NCBI GenBank assembly: GCA_012932295.1
Contig: JAAONU010000006.1
Span: 31,894,882-31,958,881, forward strand
Length of the DNA: 64,000 nt
Source of the DNA: Cyclina sinensis
Taxonomy: Eukaryota > Mollusca > Bivalvia > Venerida > Veneridae
Reading direction: 5' to 3'
Below are positions 48,117 through 61,440 of this stretch, piece after piece. The notes beneath the pieces were generated by a model, which did not search any database, had not been told where the DNA came from, and worked only from the letters and a program-made list of their open reading frames with translations. Within the stretch, counting starts at the first letter, position 1; each line of letters starts with the position of its first letter. The translations under genes were made by a program, and so were the position numbers.

Positions 48117-49173
48117 CTGGGGGAACATAGATGGGGGAACATTCCCCCCATCTCACCTAAAAGATAGGGGGAACATTCCCCCATCTCAGTAGTAGATAGG
48201 GGAACATTCCCCCATCTCAGTAGTAGATAGGGGAACATTCCCCCATCTCTTTAGTACATAGGGGAACATTCCCCCATCTCAGTAGTAGATAGGGGAACAT
48301 TCCCCCATCTCAGTAGTAGACAGGGGAACATTCCCCCATCTCAGTAGTAGATAGGGGAACATTCCCCCAACTCTTTAGTAGATAGGGGAACATTCCCCCA
48401 TCGCAGTAGTAGATAGAGGAACATTCCCCAATCTCAGTAGTAGATAGGGGAACATTCCCCCATCTCAGTAATAGATAGGGGAACATTCCTCCAACTCACA
48501 AGTAGATAGGGGAACGTTCTCCCACCTCAGTAGTAGATAGGGGAACATTTCTCCAACTCACAAGTAGATAGGGGAACATTCCCCCGTCTCACAAGTAGAT
48601 AGGGGAACATTCCCCTATCTCAGTAGTAGATAGGAGAACATTCCCCCATCTCAGTAGTAGATAGGGGAACATTCCCCCATCTCAGTAGTAGATAGGGGAA
48701 CATTCCCCCATCTCAGTAGTAGATAGGGGAACATTTCCCCATCTCAGTAGTAGATTGGGGAACATTCCCCCATCTCAGTAGAAGATAGGGGAACATTCCT
48801 CCAACTCACAAGTAAATAGGGGAACATTTTCCCATCTCAGTAGTAGGTAGGGGAACATTCTCCCATCTCAGTAGTAGATAGGGGAACATTCCCCATCTCA
48901 GTAGTAGATAGGGGAACATTCCCCCATCTCATGAGTAGATAGGGGAATATTCCTCCAACTCACTAGTAGATAGGGGAACGTTCCCCCATCTCAGTAGTAG
49001 ATAGGGGAACATTCCCCCATCTCAGTAGTAGGTAGGGGAACATTCCCCCATCTTAGTAGTAGATAGGGGAACATTCCCCCATCTCAGTAGTAGATAGGGG
49101 AACGTTCCCCCATCCATTAGTTGATAGGGGATCATTCCTCCAACTCACAAGTAGATAGGGGAACATTTCCCCT
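48117..49173. repeat. 31-bp dyad-symmetric minisatellite, about 34 units
   Basis: The consensus unit is AGTAGTAGATAGGGGAACAT followed by TCCCCCATCTC. Each unit carries GAT-A-GGGGAA-CA-TTCCCC-CATC, near-perfect dyad symmetry, so single strands can form a hairpin with about 10-bp arms. Most units end CATCTCAGTAGTAG. A linked variant (TCCTCCAACTCAC or TTCTCCAACTCAC) recurs near 48484, 48546, 48794, 48948 and 49133, at spacings close to whole multiples of 31 bp. The spacer side drifts (AGTAGTAG, CAAGTAG, TTTAGTA) while the dyad core is conserved. It does not encode protein; stops occur in the frames. Confidence 0.95.
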
Positions 49174-51411
49174 TATAAAGATTGTCTTTCCCCATCTCAC
49201 CATTGTCTTTACTATTAGACATGATAATATACTGCATCTCTTATTCATTTTCCCCATTTTAGTGTAAAGTAGGTTATTATCCCCTGATAATCTTTATTGT
49301 GTATAAAGAAGTATGATGTAAAATTTCAGGAAACATTGTTTTGTTTTTAAATGCAAAACAAATGAGAATTTCTTGTATTGAGAGCAAGATCTATTATTGT
49401 GTTACTATATATAAATGTATACAAAAAGACAGGATTTTTTTATGTCTTTAGTTCAAATAGACATTTGGTGGATAATAGATTTATTTTATATTACGAGCAA
49501 TCTAGAACAAACTGATTTTATACAGATAAATGAAAATAGTCTTGAAATAACTTGGGGTTGATAATAATGTAACTACTATTTTAATAAGAACTTTATACTA
49601 GAAGTATCAAAGCAACAACATCACAACTTAAAAGGTAAGTATCAGGATAAAAACAGCAAGGTAATGGAACATTTAACAAATACACTAAATAACCCAGAGA
49701 AAGTCCAATAAGCTAACATCTTATCAAAATTAAAGCCATCAACCATATTGTCTTAGTAGCTGGACAAATATACATTAAGTACATAGTGACATTGCTAAAA
49801 TTACACTATTGTCCCATTCATTCCGTCCAACATGTACACCACATACCAAGAATCGTCATTTGCAGAAATCTTGTCGCAGCTTCAGACTGTTTTCTTATTC
49901 AACTTCCACATACATGAATATGAGACCTATTTTAATGCAAAAAGATAAGTACTTGCATAATTAAGTCATACAGACTTTCAATAAATAAGATATATATGTT
50001 TATCATTTGTTATAGTAAAAGCCCTTTTCTTTGAAAACATGGGCTAGTGCATTATGATGCAATATCTTGTCACTTATCACTGTGACTCAGTGCCTTTTAT
50101 ATTTGATAGATTGCTAAGTCTTGTTTATAGTATTTGAAGATGAGGCTGTAATGTAAAACTTTTTAACAATCATTTTTTTTAAATAATTAAACTGTTGATC
50201 AGCTATTGTGTTATCAGAATCATCATTATCATCATCATAACTTTCACTATTTCGTCTATTTTTACAGCAATTAACAACTATAAGTTACTTTGTTTTCGTT
50301 AAGACATACCTTGGAAAAAAACAGTGATTGTCAACAACATCTTTTCTGAGTGGTGTCACCAAAGCCCATCACTGGGGGTCAACTTTGATCGTTTCAACTT
50401 GTTTCCACCTGTCAAAGTCCTTGTTATGTCTGTAACACTGTGACTTTCTACGTTTCCGGTATTCCCCATTTTTGTGATGTATTATGTATTTCCGCAACTG
50501 TACAAACGATCCATTTGCTGAAATGCTTCTGGCAATCCTTTTTTACGGAAGATTATTTATTAACCTGGAAACAAATCATCGGCTTTAAAAGTCTGTTCCA
50601 CATATTCATGTACATGATTTAATGCAGTTCTAACTGCAGACCACACTTAATGTCACATTCTTGTGCCTTTCAGTATCATATCAAATTGTGAATATCAAGT
50701 CTCACAAAAACATATCATCACAGGACCAACACTTGTCTGTTTTATTTATCAGAGAAAACATGCAAATACATACCCATGGCAAAAACAAAAAATATATAAA
50801 TATATATCTTTTATCAAGTACTTAATCAAACCGGAAAAAAGCAAATTAAAAGAACAACTAAAAAGAGTGGATGGTGGTCTTGTGGGATGGGGTGTGTTGT
50901 CTGCCAGTACCTACTCATCCCAAAAGATAAACTAAGCAAAAGAAAAATGAAATGAAATGAATTAAAAAGGTGTTACAGTGTGATGAGGTTGGTAAGTAAA
51001 TATTTAGGTTACCTTATCTGTTATCATATTTTGAACAAAACAAGAGAATTAAACACTATCAAAATACAGGATATTTTACAGTGCTCATTATATTGGCTTT
51101 GTTGCAGACATTCAAATACTGTTCAGCAGAAGCATGTAATGTCCACATATAATATCTATTAAATGACAGACATGCAGTTTTTGCTTACTAGATATACTAA
51201 TAAGGTTTATAATGTGGTAAGATTTAAACAGTGATATATCCAAATAGTTTGAACTTTAGATAGTAAGAAATGAATAGAAGAGATTGATAGCTATGTCGTC
51301 AGTTCCAGTTATTGGTACCATGTCTTTCACATTTTAGAAAGGCCAGACAAACACTGATAAGATATTTGTATTACTACACAGAACAGTTGTAAAACAATTG
51401 CAGCATCTAAG
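49174..51411. other. No gene recognised
   Basis: AT-rich. The 90-codon plus-strand frame at 50663-50935 has no recognised domain. Nothing else seen. Confidence 0.45.
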
Positions 51412-53590
51412 ACAAGAGCCACCGCAAGTGGGAGCCACGCTTGACCTTTTCCTATTTCCAAAGGCAAACACAACAGAAGAATCACATTGTGGTGAAGGAA
51501 GGATTTCAATCTATGCATAACAAAGTTATGGCCAATTTTACCAACATTCATAACTTTGACCTTAAAGGTCAAGGTCATGTTCAGTTTAACCTTCTTTGGA
51601 GGTATTGTCTAAAAGGTAGTAATGTCTAAGCATGAAAACACTACATCAATCAACATAAAAAATATAGTGAAGTTAAGCAATTTCAAGGGAATTTAAAGGT
51701 CAAGGTTATACTTGAATTGTTCAACACGTTTTTTTTATTCTCAGTGTTGTTTTGTCCCAGTATAGATCAATTCTGTCTATAAATAACAAAAATTTGGCTG
51801 TTTTAGCAAATTTCAATAATTTGAAATTGCCTGTCAATGTCATATTTTTGTTAAAGTCATACTTGAATAATTGAACATTACGGAACTGTTGTAATGAGTG
51901 TTGTTTTGTCAAAGTATTAATCAAAATGAACTAAAAATGACGTTATTGCGAATATTAGCAAAATTCTATAATTTGTATTTGATAGTCAGGGTCATTTGAA
52001 GGTCAAGGTCATATTTGTATGAATCAATGTCTCAGTTTTGACATAAGTGTTGTTTTGTCCTAGTATAAATCAAATCAAATCCTAAATAACAAAACATTGG
52101 CTATTTTAAGCAAAATTCAATAATTTGACCTTAAATGTCAAGGTCATCTATAGGTCAAGGTCATACTTACATAAATTATAATATGGGTTTTGTTGTTTTT
52201 TCAAAGTATGAATCAAATCAATAGATAACAGTTATGACAATTTAAGCAAAAAAAAAACAATAATGGTATAATTAACAAGGTCATTTAAGGGTCAAGGTTA
52301 TACCTGAATTATACAACATGTCAGTTAGGTCAAAAGTGTTGTTTTGTTCAAGTATGAATCAAGTATAACCATAAATTACACAGTTAAGATCAATTTTAGC
52401 AAAATTCAATAATTTGAACTTGATAGCCAATGTAATTTTTTAGATCAAGGTCAAACTTTAATCAAAATGTCTGATTTGTCAAAAGTATTGTTTTGTCATC
52501 AAATCAGTGCTAACTGATTTATCTAGACTGCACTGTCAAAGTATTAATCAAAAAGAACTAAAAATGAGGTTATTGCAAATATTAACAAAATTCTATAATT
52601 TGACCTTGATAGTAAGGGTCATTTGAAGGCCAGGGTCACACCTGAATGATTCAATGTGTCAGTTTTGCTGTAAGTGTGTTTTGTCTCAGTATAAATCAAA
52701 TCAAATCATAAATAACAAATATTGACTGTCTCGGTCATTTAACAGTCAAGGTTTTACCTGGATTATTAAACATGTCAGTTAGGTCAAAACTGTTGTTTTG
52801 TTCAAGTATGAATCAAGTCTAACAAAAAATTACACAGTTATGATCAATTTCAGCAAAATTCAATAATCTGATCTTGCTAGTCTAGGTCATTTTTTTAGAT
52901 CAAGGTCAAACTTTAATCAAAATTTCTGATTCCTCTAAAGTATTGTTTTGTCCAAGTAAGAATTAAATCCATAAATAAATGACAAAGTTATGACAATTTA
53001 GGAAAACTTCAAACATCTGACCTTGACAGTCAAGGTCATTTTTAGGTCACGGTCACTCCTGAGTTTTTCAGCAAGTCGGATTTGTTGTAAGTGTTGTTTT
53101 ATCCAAGTATGAATCAAATCCATAAATAACTACGAAGGTTATGACAATCTGAGCAAAATTCAATCATCTGACCTTGACAGTCAAGGTTATTTATAGGTCA
53201 TGGTCATATGTGAGTTAATCAACATGTCTGTTTTGTCATTAGTGTTGTTTTATCCAAGTATGACTCAAATCCAACCATAAATAACAAAGTTATGGACAAT
53301 TTTAGCAAATTTCAATAATTTGACCTTGAAGGTGAAGGTCATTTAAGAGTCAAAGTCAAGTTTAGTCTAGTCTCCTAAAATTCAATATTTTGACCTTGAA
53401 TTTGAAGGTCATTTAAAGTCAAGGTCAAGTTTAGTCTGCTCTACTTGAAGGTCTTGTCCAAAGCGTTATTGTGTCCAAGTATGAGAAGATAATCCATCAA
53501 GGAATAAAACAGTTATTATCAATGATAAAGTTTTCGGTCGGGAACGGCAACGACACCATGACTATAGTAACTAGTCGATTTTTTTTAAGA
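51412..53590 (+). repeat. ~150-bp tandem-array element rich in TCAAGGTCA
   Basis: Opens AGACAAGAGCCACCGCAAGT then GGGAGCCACGCTTGACC, and closes with CGGTCGGGAACGGCAACGAC then ACCATGACTATAGTAACTAG. About a dozen degenerate units of roughly 130-170 bp lie between; typical words are GTTGTTTTGTCCAAGTATGA, ATCAAATCCATAAATAAC, AGTTATGACAATTTTAGCAA, ATTCAATAATTTGACCTTGA and GGTCAAGGTCAT. The exact nonamer TCAAGGTCA is present at 51569, 52003, 52138, 52155, 52445, 52900, 53030 and 53419, often facing a TGACCTT a few bases away. Non-coding. Element boundaries are approximate. Confidence 0.85.
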
Positions 53591-55539
53591 TGGGCAAAAA
53601 ATGACTGGTTCCTGATAACATAAATTTGGTGGTGTATAACCTGCATAGTGATATTAAAATTTCATCAAAAATTTTGTTTTCCACATAATCCATTAACAAT
53701 TCTTATCCAAGAAATAATTCCTATTAGGTTATAACAAAAATTTGTCAGCTAAAATATACTGCCACATATTGTCTTTACAGTGTTCAAAATTCAAAAGCCA
53801 TGTGTTCCAAAATTGTAATCTCAGATATGAAGTAGTATAGTAAGTTAACAAAATATGTTAAGAAAATTCCAAATATGAATAAACCATTTTAGTTCAGTTT
53901 TTTCTTCTTTGCTGTGCTTCCACTTACCAGTTGCAAACAAATGAAAACAACTTGCTCAAATCAAACAATCCCATTTTTCTACTAATGTTATGTAAGGGCT
54001 GGTTATTAGTTTTTATTTTACTACTGCTTGACCTTTACATGTTCATTGCAAACACAGAAACATCCCTAAAATCTAGCTTTGAAAATATCAAAACATGAGG
54101 ACTGGAGCCAATAATTATCTACAGAACACTTTACAGAACAGGTAATCGATTTACTGGGTTAGTCATTACCAATTACCAAAATTTCAGAATAGCACTTAAT
54201 GTAAAATCGGTTTCGTTTACAATAACGTTTCTTTACTATAAAGAAAACTGTGACGTAATGTAATTAGAAATGATTAAAACAACATTCTCCTCTTGTGATA
54301 ACCTTTATCCTAAGTTATACCCAGCCAATGCTGTGTAACCTTGTGTGTACAAATGTATCACTATATCTAAAATTGAAAAAACAAATGAAAAAAGGCATAA
54401 AATAAGCAAGAAAACACAACGTTTAACTTAAAAACACAAATTAAAGTCGTCCATATATACAATTTACATTACATATCTGCCAGTATTTTCCACTTAATTA
54501 AAAAGTATCCAAAAACAAATTATTTTTTGCCTGATCATTATAATATTGCAAATCCAACATTACTTACACTTTTAACGTAAACTATTGATCTGAATACACC
54601 TTGAAGATGAAATGTCTAAGCACACTGAATTTTCTGTCCGAAGTTTTATTTGGAAGACCCACTATATTTATGTCTTCTTTCCTTCTGTGATAGTGTTTAA
54701 ATAATTCAGCCATTTACAACACGAAATCATTTAGTACTGTGGTGTAAATAGGGCACTCTTGGTTGCTACTCTCTCTTTGTTTGCACTATTCAGCATTTTA
54801 TGATCTCCATGGGAATTGTCTTGAATTGTTGAACTGAGGCTGCTCAAGCGTGTAATGTTATTATCACATCAAGCAATGAAGATCCCATATAACTTTGTCA
54901 TGGCACTGGTAAGAAAACCAGAATCATGCAGTGTATTCATCTCTCTTCCTAAATAAAAGAAGGAAAGTAAAACTGGTAAAGAGAAGAAAAAGTAACACTC
55001 CTCAACATTTGCACTAATTCTCTCAATATGAATAAAAGTTTAATCTCTGTTCAATTATATATTTTTTGTTTTGTTCTACATTTCATGCTTGTCTGTTTTC
55101 AAAGAAAATTGTCCTTAAATGTTAGATAATTTTAAACACTTGTATATATTTACCAATAAGAAATAACTGTGAATTGTGCTCACAAAACATTACTTTATTT
55201 TTTTCTAGTTACAACTAGAACTATCACTGTATGCGATTCAAACCTCCACCAATGTCAATAATAGAATATGTTATTTGGATATTTGAATAGATGGAAAAAG
55301 GAAAATAGGAAAAACTTTTGTGGCTTTAAATCGCTGTGTTTGATGAAAAATAGACAATACTTCACAGGTAATGGTGATGAACAAATTTTGAATTAGCAAG
55401 TCAGGAAACAGGTAACTTTAACCTTTGATTTTGCAAATTTACTAAAATAAAGAAATTATGAGTTAAATTAAAGTGTATTATGTATTTAGCCGAGTAAAAA
55501 TAAAATCCTCATCTTACATTTGATTGTCTATGTTTTTAT
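53591..55539. other. No gene recognised
   Basis: AT-rich; no frame of interest and no repeat array noticed. Confidence 0.5.
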
Positions 55540-55860
55540 TCAAATGTGACCATAACCATGAGTTAGTAAAAAGGGAACACAAGTTCAACACCATTTCTGC
55601 ATATCCTCTTCGTCAGGGAAACATTTGAGCTAAGTTTGAATAAAATCCTTCAAATATGGGTGAAGTTAGAAGACAATCATTGTCTTGTACTTCATTGTCA
55701 AATATATGAGGTTCACATCAAAGCCAAGTTTGAAGACAATTCTTCAATAAGTATATGTTTTAGTGAGCGGACAAGTTTGAAACGGACCGACTGATGGACG
55801 CGACAAAAATTTCCAGTATACCCCCCCCCCCCATTCGTGGTTGGGAGTATAATAACTGTT
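55540..55860 (-). repeat. Fragment of a tandem-core dispersed element
   Basis: On the minus strand the sequence begins TTATACTCCCAACCACGAAT, a run of 13 G (reverse of C at 55820-55832), then TATACTGGAAATTTTTGTCG and GTCCATCAGTCGGTCCGTTT, followed by units with AAACTTGGCTTTGATGTGAA. The GG-run plus TCGGTCCG opening resembles 24120-24705 and 37106-37790. Confidence 0.6.
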
Positions 55861-57850
55861 TAAGAGCTACAGTGAGCATTGACTTTTTTGATATGATGAC
55901 ACGAAAAACTGCCATGTGACAGATTCTTCGTTTCATATTGTTACATGTATCATGCATTCAAAATCCCTATTTAACTTTTTTTCATTTTCTCTAAAGATTT
56001 CTAAAATTTGCATTTCGCCGACACTAAACTAAGATAAATTCATTGCAAACGTCACCATTAAATAATGCACGTACTTGTTCATATGCATATACATCTAAAT
56101 TAAATTACTATGCATCTGAACTAGACACTGAGATATATTCAATGGTATAACACTCAAACTTAAAATTTATTTCCGAATTTACACAAGAACAAAATGCTTT
56201 GACAAATTTGCACGGAAAATAGTTTAATAATATTCCATGGCCTATAGTTTGCATGATTGCATATAAAGTAGGTATGGCAATTTCATTTTAACTTCTTGTG
56301 TTACAAAACAGCCATACAAGCTAAAATACAGTCTGGAGATAAAACAATATAAAGTGCAAAGCTATAAATCTCTGATAGGTAGCTTCAATTTACAAAATCA
56401 AATGTTGTTATCACAGTCAAAATCTAAAATTTACTATCCATGCTAAGAAAATTCGATTAAACCATTACTTTTATCACTTTATGTTAAAACACTGGGGCTT
56501 ATCTAGACTGGTTTCAGACCCAGCAATTAATATGCTACTCCATAGTTACGTTAAGCTACATACTAACAAGTCCTTTTCAAACTACATATTTATCTTTTTT
56601 GTCTGGAATTATATGATTGCTAGGAGAGGAAAAAATGTTATTAACGGGTAAAAAAAACATTTAGTATATCAATGCGTTAACATAAAAAGGAAAGGATATT
56701 ATAGCCTGCAGCCAGGCTAGGACTTATTAGCTACACATTGCACTTGGTTTGACCGATAATCAGAGGTCAAGTTTGTAACAATGTTATCTGTTCAGTGCTA
56801 CACTTTACGCCGGCTTAGAGTATGAATTTCAGCCCAGGCTTATCAGCAGCATTAATTGGCCTAACTGTTAGAGAGTAATAAATCTCTCACTCCTGCTGGG
56901 TTGAAATGTAAACTGACCACAATCAACATCTTTGTTGCACATGCAGTTAGTTGGTTAAAATGAAGGCACTATTTAGAATTTTAGGGTCTGATTCAGATTT
57001 ATAATGATTTGTCCCTTGAATTATAACCTGTACTTGTATTTAAGTGAAAGTTTATTTCAGTAAACATTAAGTTAACTAAAAAATATATTTGTTAATAAAA
57101 ACTGCTGCAAAATTTCACTATTTAAGTAAAAATGAACGGAAAAGAATCAAGAACAACTTTACATTTTTTTAACTATTATTTTTTAAAGAAATAGCATGCA
57201 TAAGTATGAAAATTTACATTTTTATGAGGGATTCCTTTTAAAACAGTTGGAAAAACATGGCATTTAACATATCTTTACTCTCGGAGCTAAATGTAATCGA
57301 TGATGGCTGAAACAAGTTTTAGAAATTCAGTGATTTTATATCACTGTTGAAAGAAAAAACATTCTGCAAATGACACAAGAATCAAATGTAGCAACATTTT
57401 TCAGTGGCTAAAAGGAAAGACAAAATTGGAAAAAGAAAAAAGGTGGGCATCCTGCATTTGGAGTAAACAAGATCTTGCATTTTACTTTTGCTTTTCATGA
57501 AATGTTTAGACAAATTAGTTGACTAAACAAACATAATTCTTGACGACAGACATTTCCAAAAAGTTGAAACTATCAAAGACATAGAGGGTTGTCCTTGAAG
57601 TATTAAACACTCCTCATGAAGCTGAAGTCCTTTATGATAACCAAATGGATAAATAAAAATCATGATCTTTGTGTTTTGTAATATAAGACCATGCATAGCC
57701 TAGCAGTGTACATATTAATGTTTCAATGAAAACCAGTAGGGGCTTGGGCTCAAGCTAATTCTGACCTATAATTTTTAAAAATCTTCTATCTAAAACTACA
57801 AAGAATAGAGCTTATATATTTGGTTATAGCATGATCTAGTAGACCAACAT
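55861..57850. other. No gene recognised
   Basis: AT-rich; nothing recognised on either strand. Confidence 0.5.
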
Positions 57851-58245
57851 TTTCTTTAAAACTTGAGAAGTTAATATACTATATAAGGGAAACATAATAT
57901 TATGCTTCTATACACCATGAAAACTGAAAAAAATACCACGATTCGAACCCATTTCAGTCTTTTGGTCAGTAAAATAAAGAGCTGTAATCTACACAACTAA
58001 GCCACAGAGGCTCGTTTTTTTAAGATTTATCAAAATAAAGAAAATACGTACCCGGTTGTGAACAGGGGAACTTTTTATCACAAAAAATGTGTAAAACCTT
58101 ATAATGTGTTGTTTTTCTGTGAGAAAATAAAGAAAATATGAGCCAGCAACTTAGTATAGATATGTTCTTCAAAAAACAGCTGGAACATGTAAGTGTATAA
58201 ACCTTATTCTTTCGCATCATCAACCCATCTGTTAGTCATAACATT
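57851..58245 (-). mobile_element. TTAA/TIR element with tRNA-like promoter, decayed copy C
   Basis: Plus-strand words GAAGTTAATATACTAT, AACATAATATTATGCTTCTA, ACACCATGAAAACTGAAAAA, CGATTCGAACCC (B box reversed, 57939-57950), TTGGTCAGTAAAATAAAGAG and CTAAGCCACAGAGG (A box reversed near 58004) align in order with the reverse complement of copy B and with copy A. The right end keeps CATCAACCCATCTGTTAGTC, but the inverted repeats and TTAA ends are eroded. Older than copies A and B. Confidence 0.75.
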
Positions 58246-58539
58246 TGACAAAGAGTGATCTTCGTTATGATTTCAACAAATAACTTTAAGGTGTTGATTA
58301 ACTCTTTTAGGTTTTGATAGAAATTTTCAATGAATTTCGTTCCAAATTTGAACAAAATTTAGGTTAGGAAAAAAACTTTTATATTTACATGGTTGATATT
58401 ATGGTTGATCAACTGAAATTTATGAGAGGACAGTTTTTTTTAATTACAAACATACTGTGAGTAAATTGAAAAAAAAAATCTTTAAAAAATTGAGAATGCA
58501 ATTTGAGGTTTGCAAAATTCACTGCGAAAAATATGTAGA
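58246..58539. other. No feature
   Basis: AT-rich spacer between the tRNA-like element and the palindromic array. Confidence 0.5.
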
Positions 58540-59350
58540 TATACGGGAGTGTACGGAATTCCGTATATCATTAATATACGGGTAAAAATACGGAAAACAT
58601 AAAATACGGAGGTGTACGGTGCCGTATATCCAACAAATCCGTATATGACCAAAATACGGTGTTCCGTATACTTACAAAATACGGAAAACTAGATATACGG
58701 TGTCCGTATTTTTTAAAATAGGGGAACGTCATAAGAAGTCCGTATATTACTAAAATACGGCATCCAGTATTCTTACAAATACGTGAATCTAAAAAAGACT
58801 GCATATTCATGAACAGTCGTGTACTGCTAAACTACATATCTCCCTTTAATTGAAAGTTAAGAAAACAAGAATCAATGTACTTTTCGTTTATACTGAAATT
58901 CTGGTGTCAGTATACTGCTCAAATCTGGTGTTCTATAAATTTGTAAATAATGGAACCTATGTCTAAAACACGATAGTTTTTCCAAATATTACTCGAATGC
59001 GGCATTCCGTATGCTTAAAAAGTTGGAAATATGTAAAATGGTTCGGAGGTCATTATTTTCAAGAAGGAACATCTCTAGAAAACTACTGACTGAGAAGTCA
59101 ACAAATAAAAAATGTATCTGTAAACTGGAAAAGTAATGATTATCATAATAATTATTTGATTATTTAGATTATAATTGAATAAGACGGGCATATCAAATCA
59201 AGTCAGTATACTGCTCAAATAAGGGTTTCTGTATATTTTCTAATAAGAGAAACTTGAAATACTACTCAGTATATTCCTGAAATACAGGAGTGTGCTTGCA
59301 AGTCCGTATATTACTCGAATACAACATTCCGTATATTTGAAAATACGAAA
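58540..59350. repeat. Array of palindromic CCGTAT/ATACGG motifs
   Basis: Dense at 58540-58792: TATACGG, TACGGAATTCCGTATA, AATACGGTGTTCCGTATA and CTTACAAAATACGGAAAAC recur on both strands. Then diluted copies follow at about 58925 (GGTGTTCTATAAATTTGTAA), 59000 (GCGGCATTCCGTATGCTTAA), 59223 and 59310 (ACAACATTCCGTATATTTGA). The unit looks like ~80-90 bp, each with an inverted ATACGG..CCGTAT pair. Non-coding. Confidence 0.75.
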
Positions 59351-59457
59351 ATAATATCGGTCATAGTTACACAGTTACAGTTATATAGATTTATAATTAC
59401 TACTTGAAACTAATAATCTTTATATAGCAAAATGTTTTCTTTTTGTAATAATGAATA

Positions 59458-59511
59458 ATGTTTTTCTTTTTTTCTTTTTCTTTTTTTTTGGGGTGGGTGG
59501 GGGGGGGGGGT
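59458..59511 (+). repeat. Polypyrimidine tract then poly-G tract
   Basis: TTTTTCTTTTTTTCTTTTTC then T(9), followed directly by GGGGTGGGTGG and a long G run to about 59510. The G part is a strong G-quadruplex candidate. Confidence 0.9.
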
Positions 59512-61440
59512 TCTGTCAAAACTAAATTCCACTCTTGATTTTATGCCGGATATAGATCATAATCCAATGCAGGCGGCTCAAACTTGAAAAATGAAATTAA
59601 AATGAAACCGATTTAACTTTAATTAATCTGCCCGTGTCTATTTTCTAATTTTTATCTCCTAGATGATCAGTGATGTGCTTTATTGTCTTAACCAAATTGC
59701 AGTATTGGATTATTAAAGCCGGATATGGATCATAGTTCACAGCAGGGTTTTCAAGTTTTTTAACTTAATTTAATCAAACCGTGCCTCTTGTTAAAAATAG
59801 TCTTTGCTGGCTGATCTAATATTGCGTAACAGTGATGTACTTCATTGTCTTAAACAATATTGCGATTTAAAGGAAGTATTCTATGGTGATATTTTTTACA
59901 CTTAAAATGTGCTCTTTCGTCTTAGGTCTGCTTGTGCTTCTGTCTTTTTTAAGGAAAATTAAACCATAATGACTTTTAAAAATTAAACAAAAAGTAGCAG
60001 GTTCGATTATTCTTAAAAAGACCTTCTGTTGAAATAATTAGTTTGCCTTGCATTGATTACATCGAACATGTAGATCTAAACTGTCATGTTTTTGGGTAGA
60101 CATTTTTTTTTCACCTATGATGAAGCATGATTACTTATAAATAGCAAAGAAATTTAAGCCAGTAATACAACATTTAAGATTTTGCTTCAGAAAGTTAAAC
60201 AGCTTCATAACATTAAACTAGCTTAAACAGTTTGCTGTATGTTATAACAATAAACAAAAGGTTTTGTTTGTTATGAGATATCAATTATCAATTAACATAT
60301 AGAACGAATAATCAATTTACAGTTACAATTTACTTAGACGAATCATAGATAACATCTCAATCTGGTGAACTGTTAAATTAAGCTCTTGTGATATTCTCCG
60401 GTAGATTAATTCTTTTTAGTTTATCAAAATTTCACGAAAAACTGCTTTTAAGAAGTACATGTTTCTATCTTTAAAAGAAATCTGAATAAAAGGGTACAGT
60501 TACATGGGTATCATAATTATTTCGTTTTCCGTAGTACATTAAATATACCAAAAATAATATTAGAAATAAGAAAAAAGAAAGCAGACGTATTATTTATAAA
60601 ATCAATATCTTACAAACGTGTGCATTGAAGCAATTATTTTTTTCTGCATACATAAACTCGAATGCTGTACATATCAATATTTTGCACACACAGAAATCCG
60701 AAATGCAAGAAATAAATATTAGAGAAAAGGTTCATTCAGCAGTAGATGCTAAATTTTAAATAACAATCAGGAACAGTTGAAGACCATGTGTTATAGCCAT
60801 CAGGCATTTTCTCAAGAGCAAAATTTGTTAACTAAAGTGTTTTACTGTGACTGATCAAGGAACACCGACAATGACAATTAACGGTGACTTATCAAAACAA
60901 AGCCAGTATGTCACCCCCATATTACGTAACTACATCCCTTCACCACAGGACACCGCGAAAGACAAAAGAGTGTGATAATAATAGAAGCGCTAAATAATGC
61001 ACTTTTATTGTCAAGTATTGTTTGAAACTGTATCATAGAATAAAACAAGTTTTAGTTAACATTCTACATCAACATGCGGTTGATGAGCGAAATGTTTAAT
61101 TTAAATTTTGTCATTTTGTCCTTTTTGTAAACTTTCAGAGGTGTTCAAATAATTGAAATCATATTTTCAACTTTTGAAAAGGAACAGTTATATGTGTTTA
61201 ACACAACTAAATCTTTAATTTTGAACGGTCGATGGTCTTTAATCACCGTCTTTCATGTTTTTAATAATTCAAGTTAATAACATGTTCAAGTCAGGAATAA
61301 AACATACAGAAAAGTAATAATAATACAATAAAATGCTGTCACAAAATTCACGCGATAAAAGACAGCATGTCACCTTGAAATGTACTAAAGCTAAAATATG
61401 TTTTACGACACTTAGGCATCACAGCAAAGTTAAGCAGCCT
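59512..61440. other. No gene recognised
   Basis: AT-rich; chance frames only. Confidence 0.5.

Noticed and set aside
48117..49173. CRISPR-like array
   Set aside because: Period is 31 bp with no unique spacers between repeats; host is eukaryotic. It is a minisatellite.
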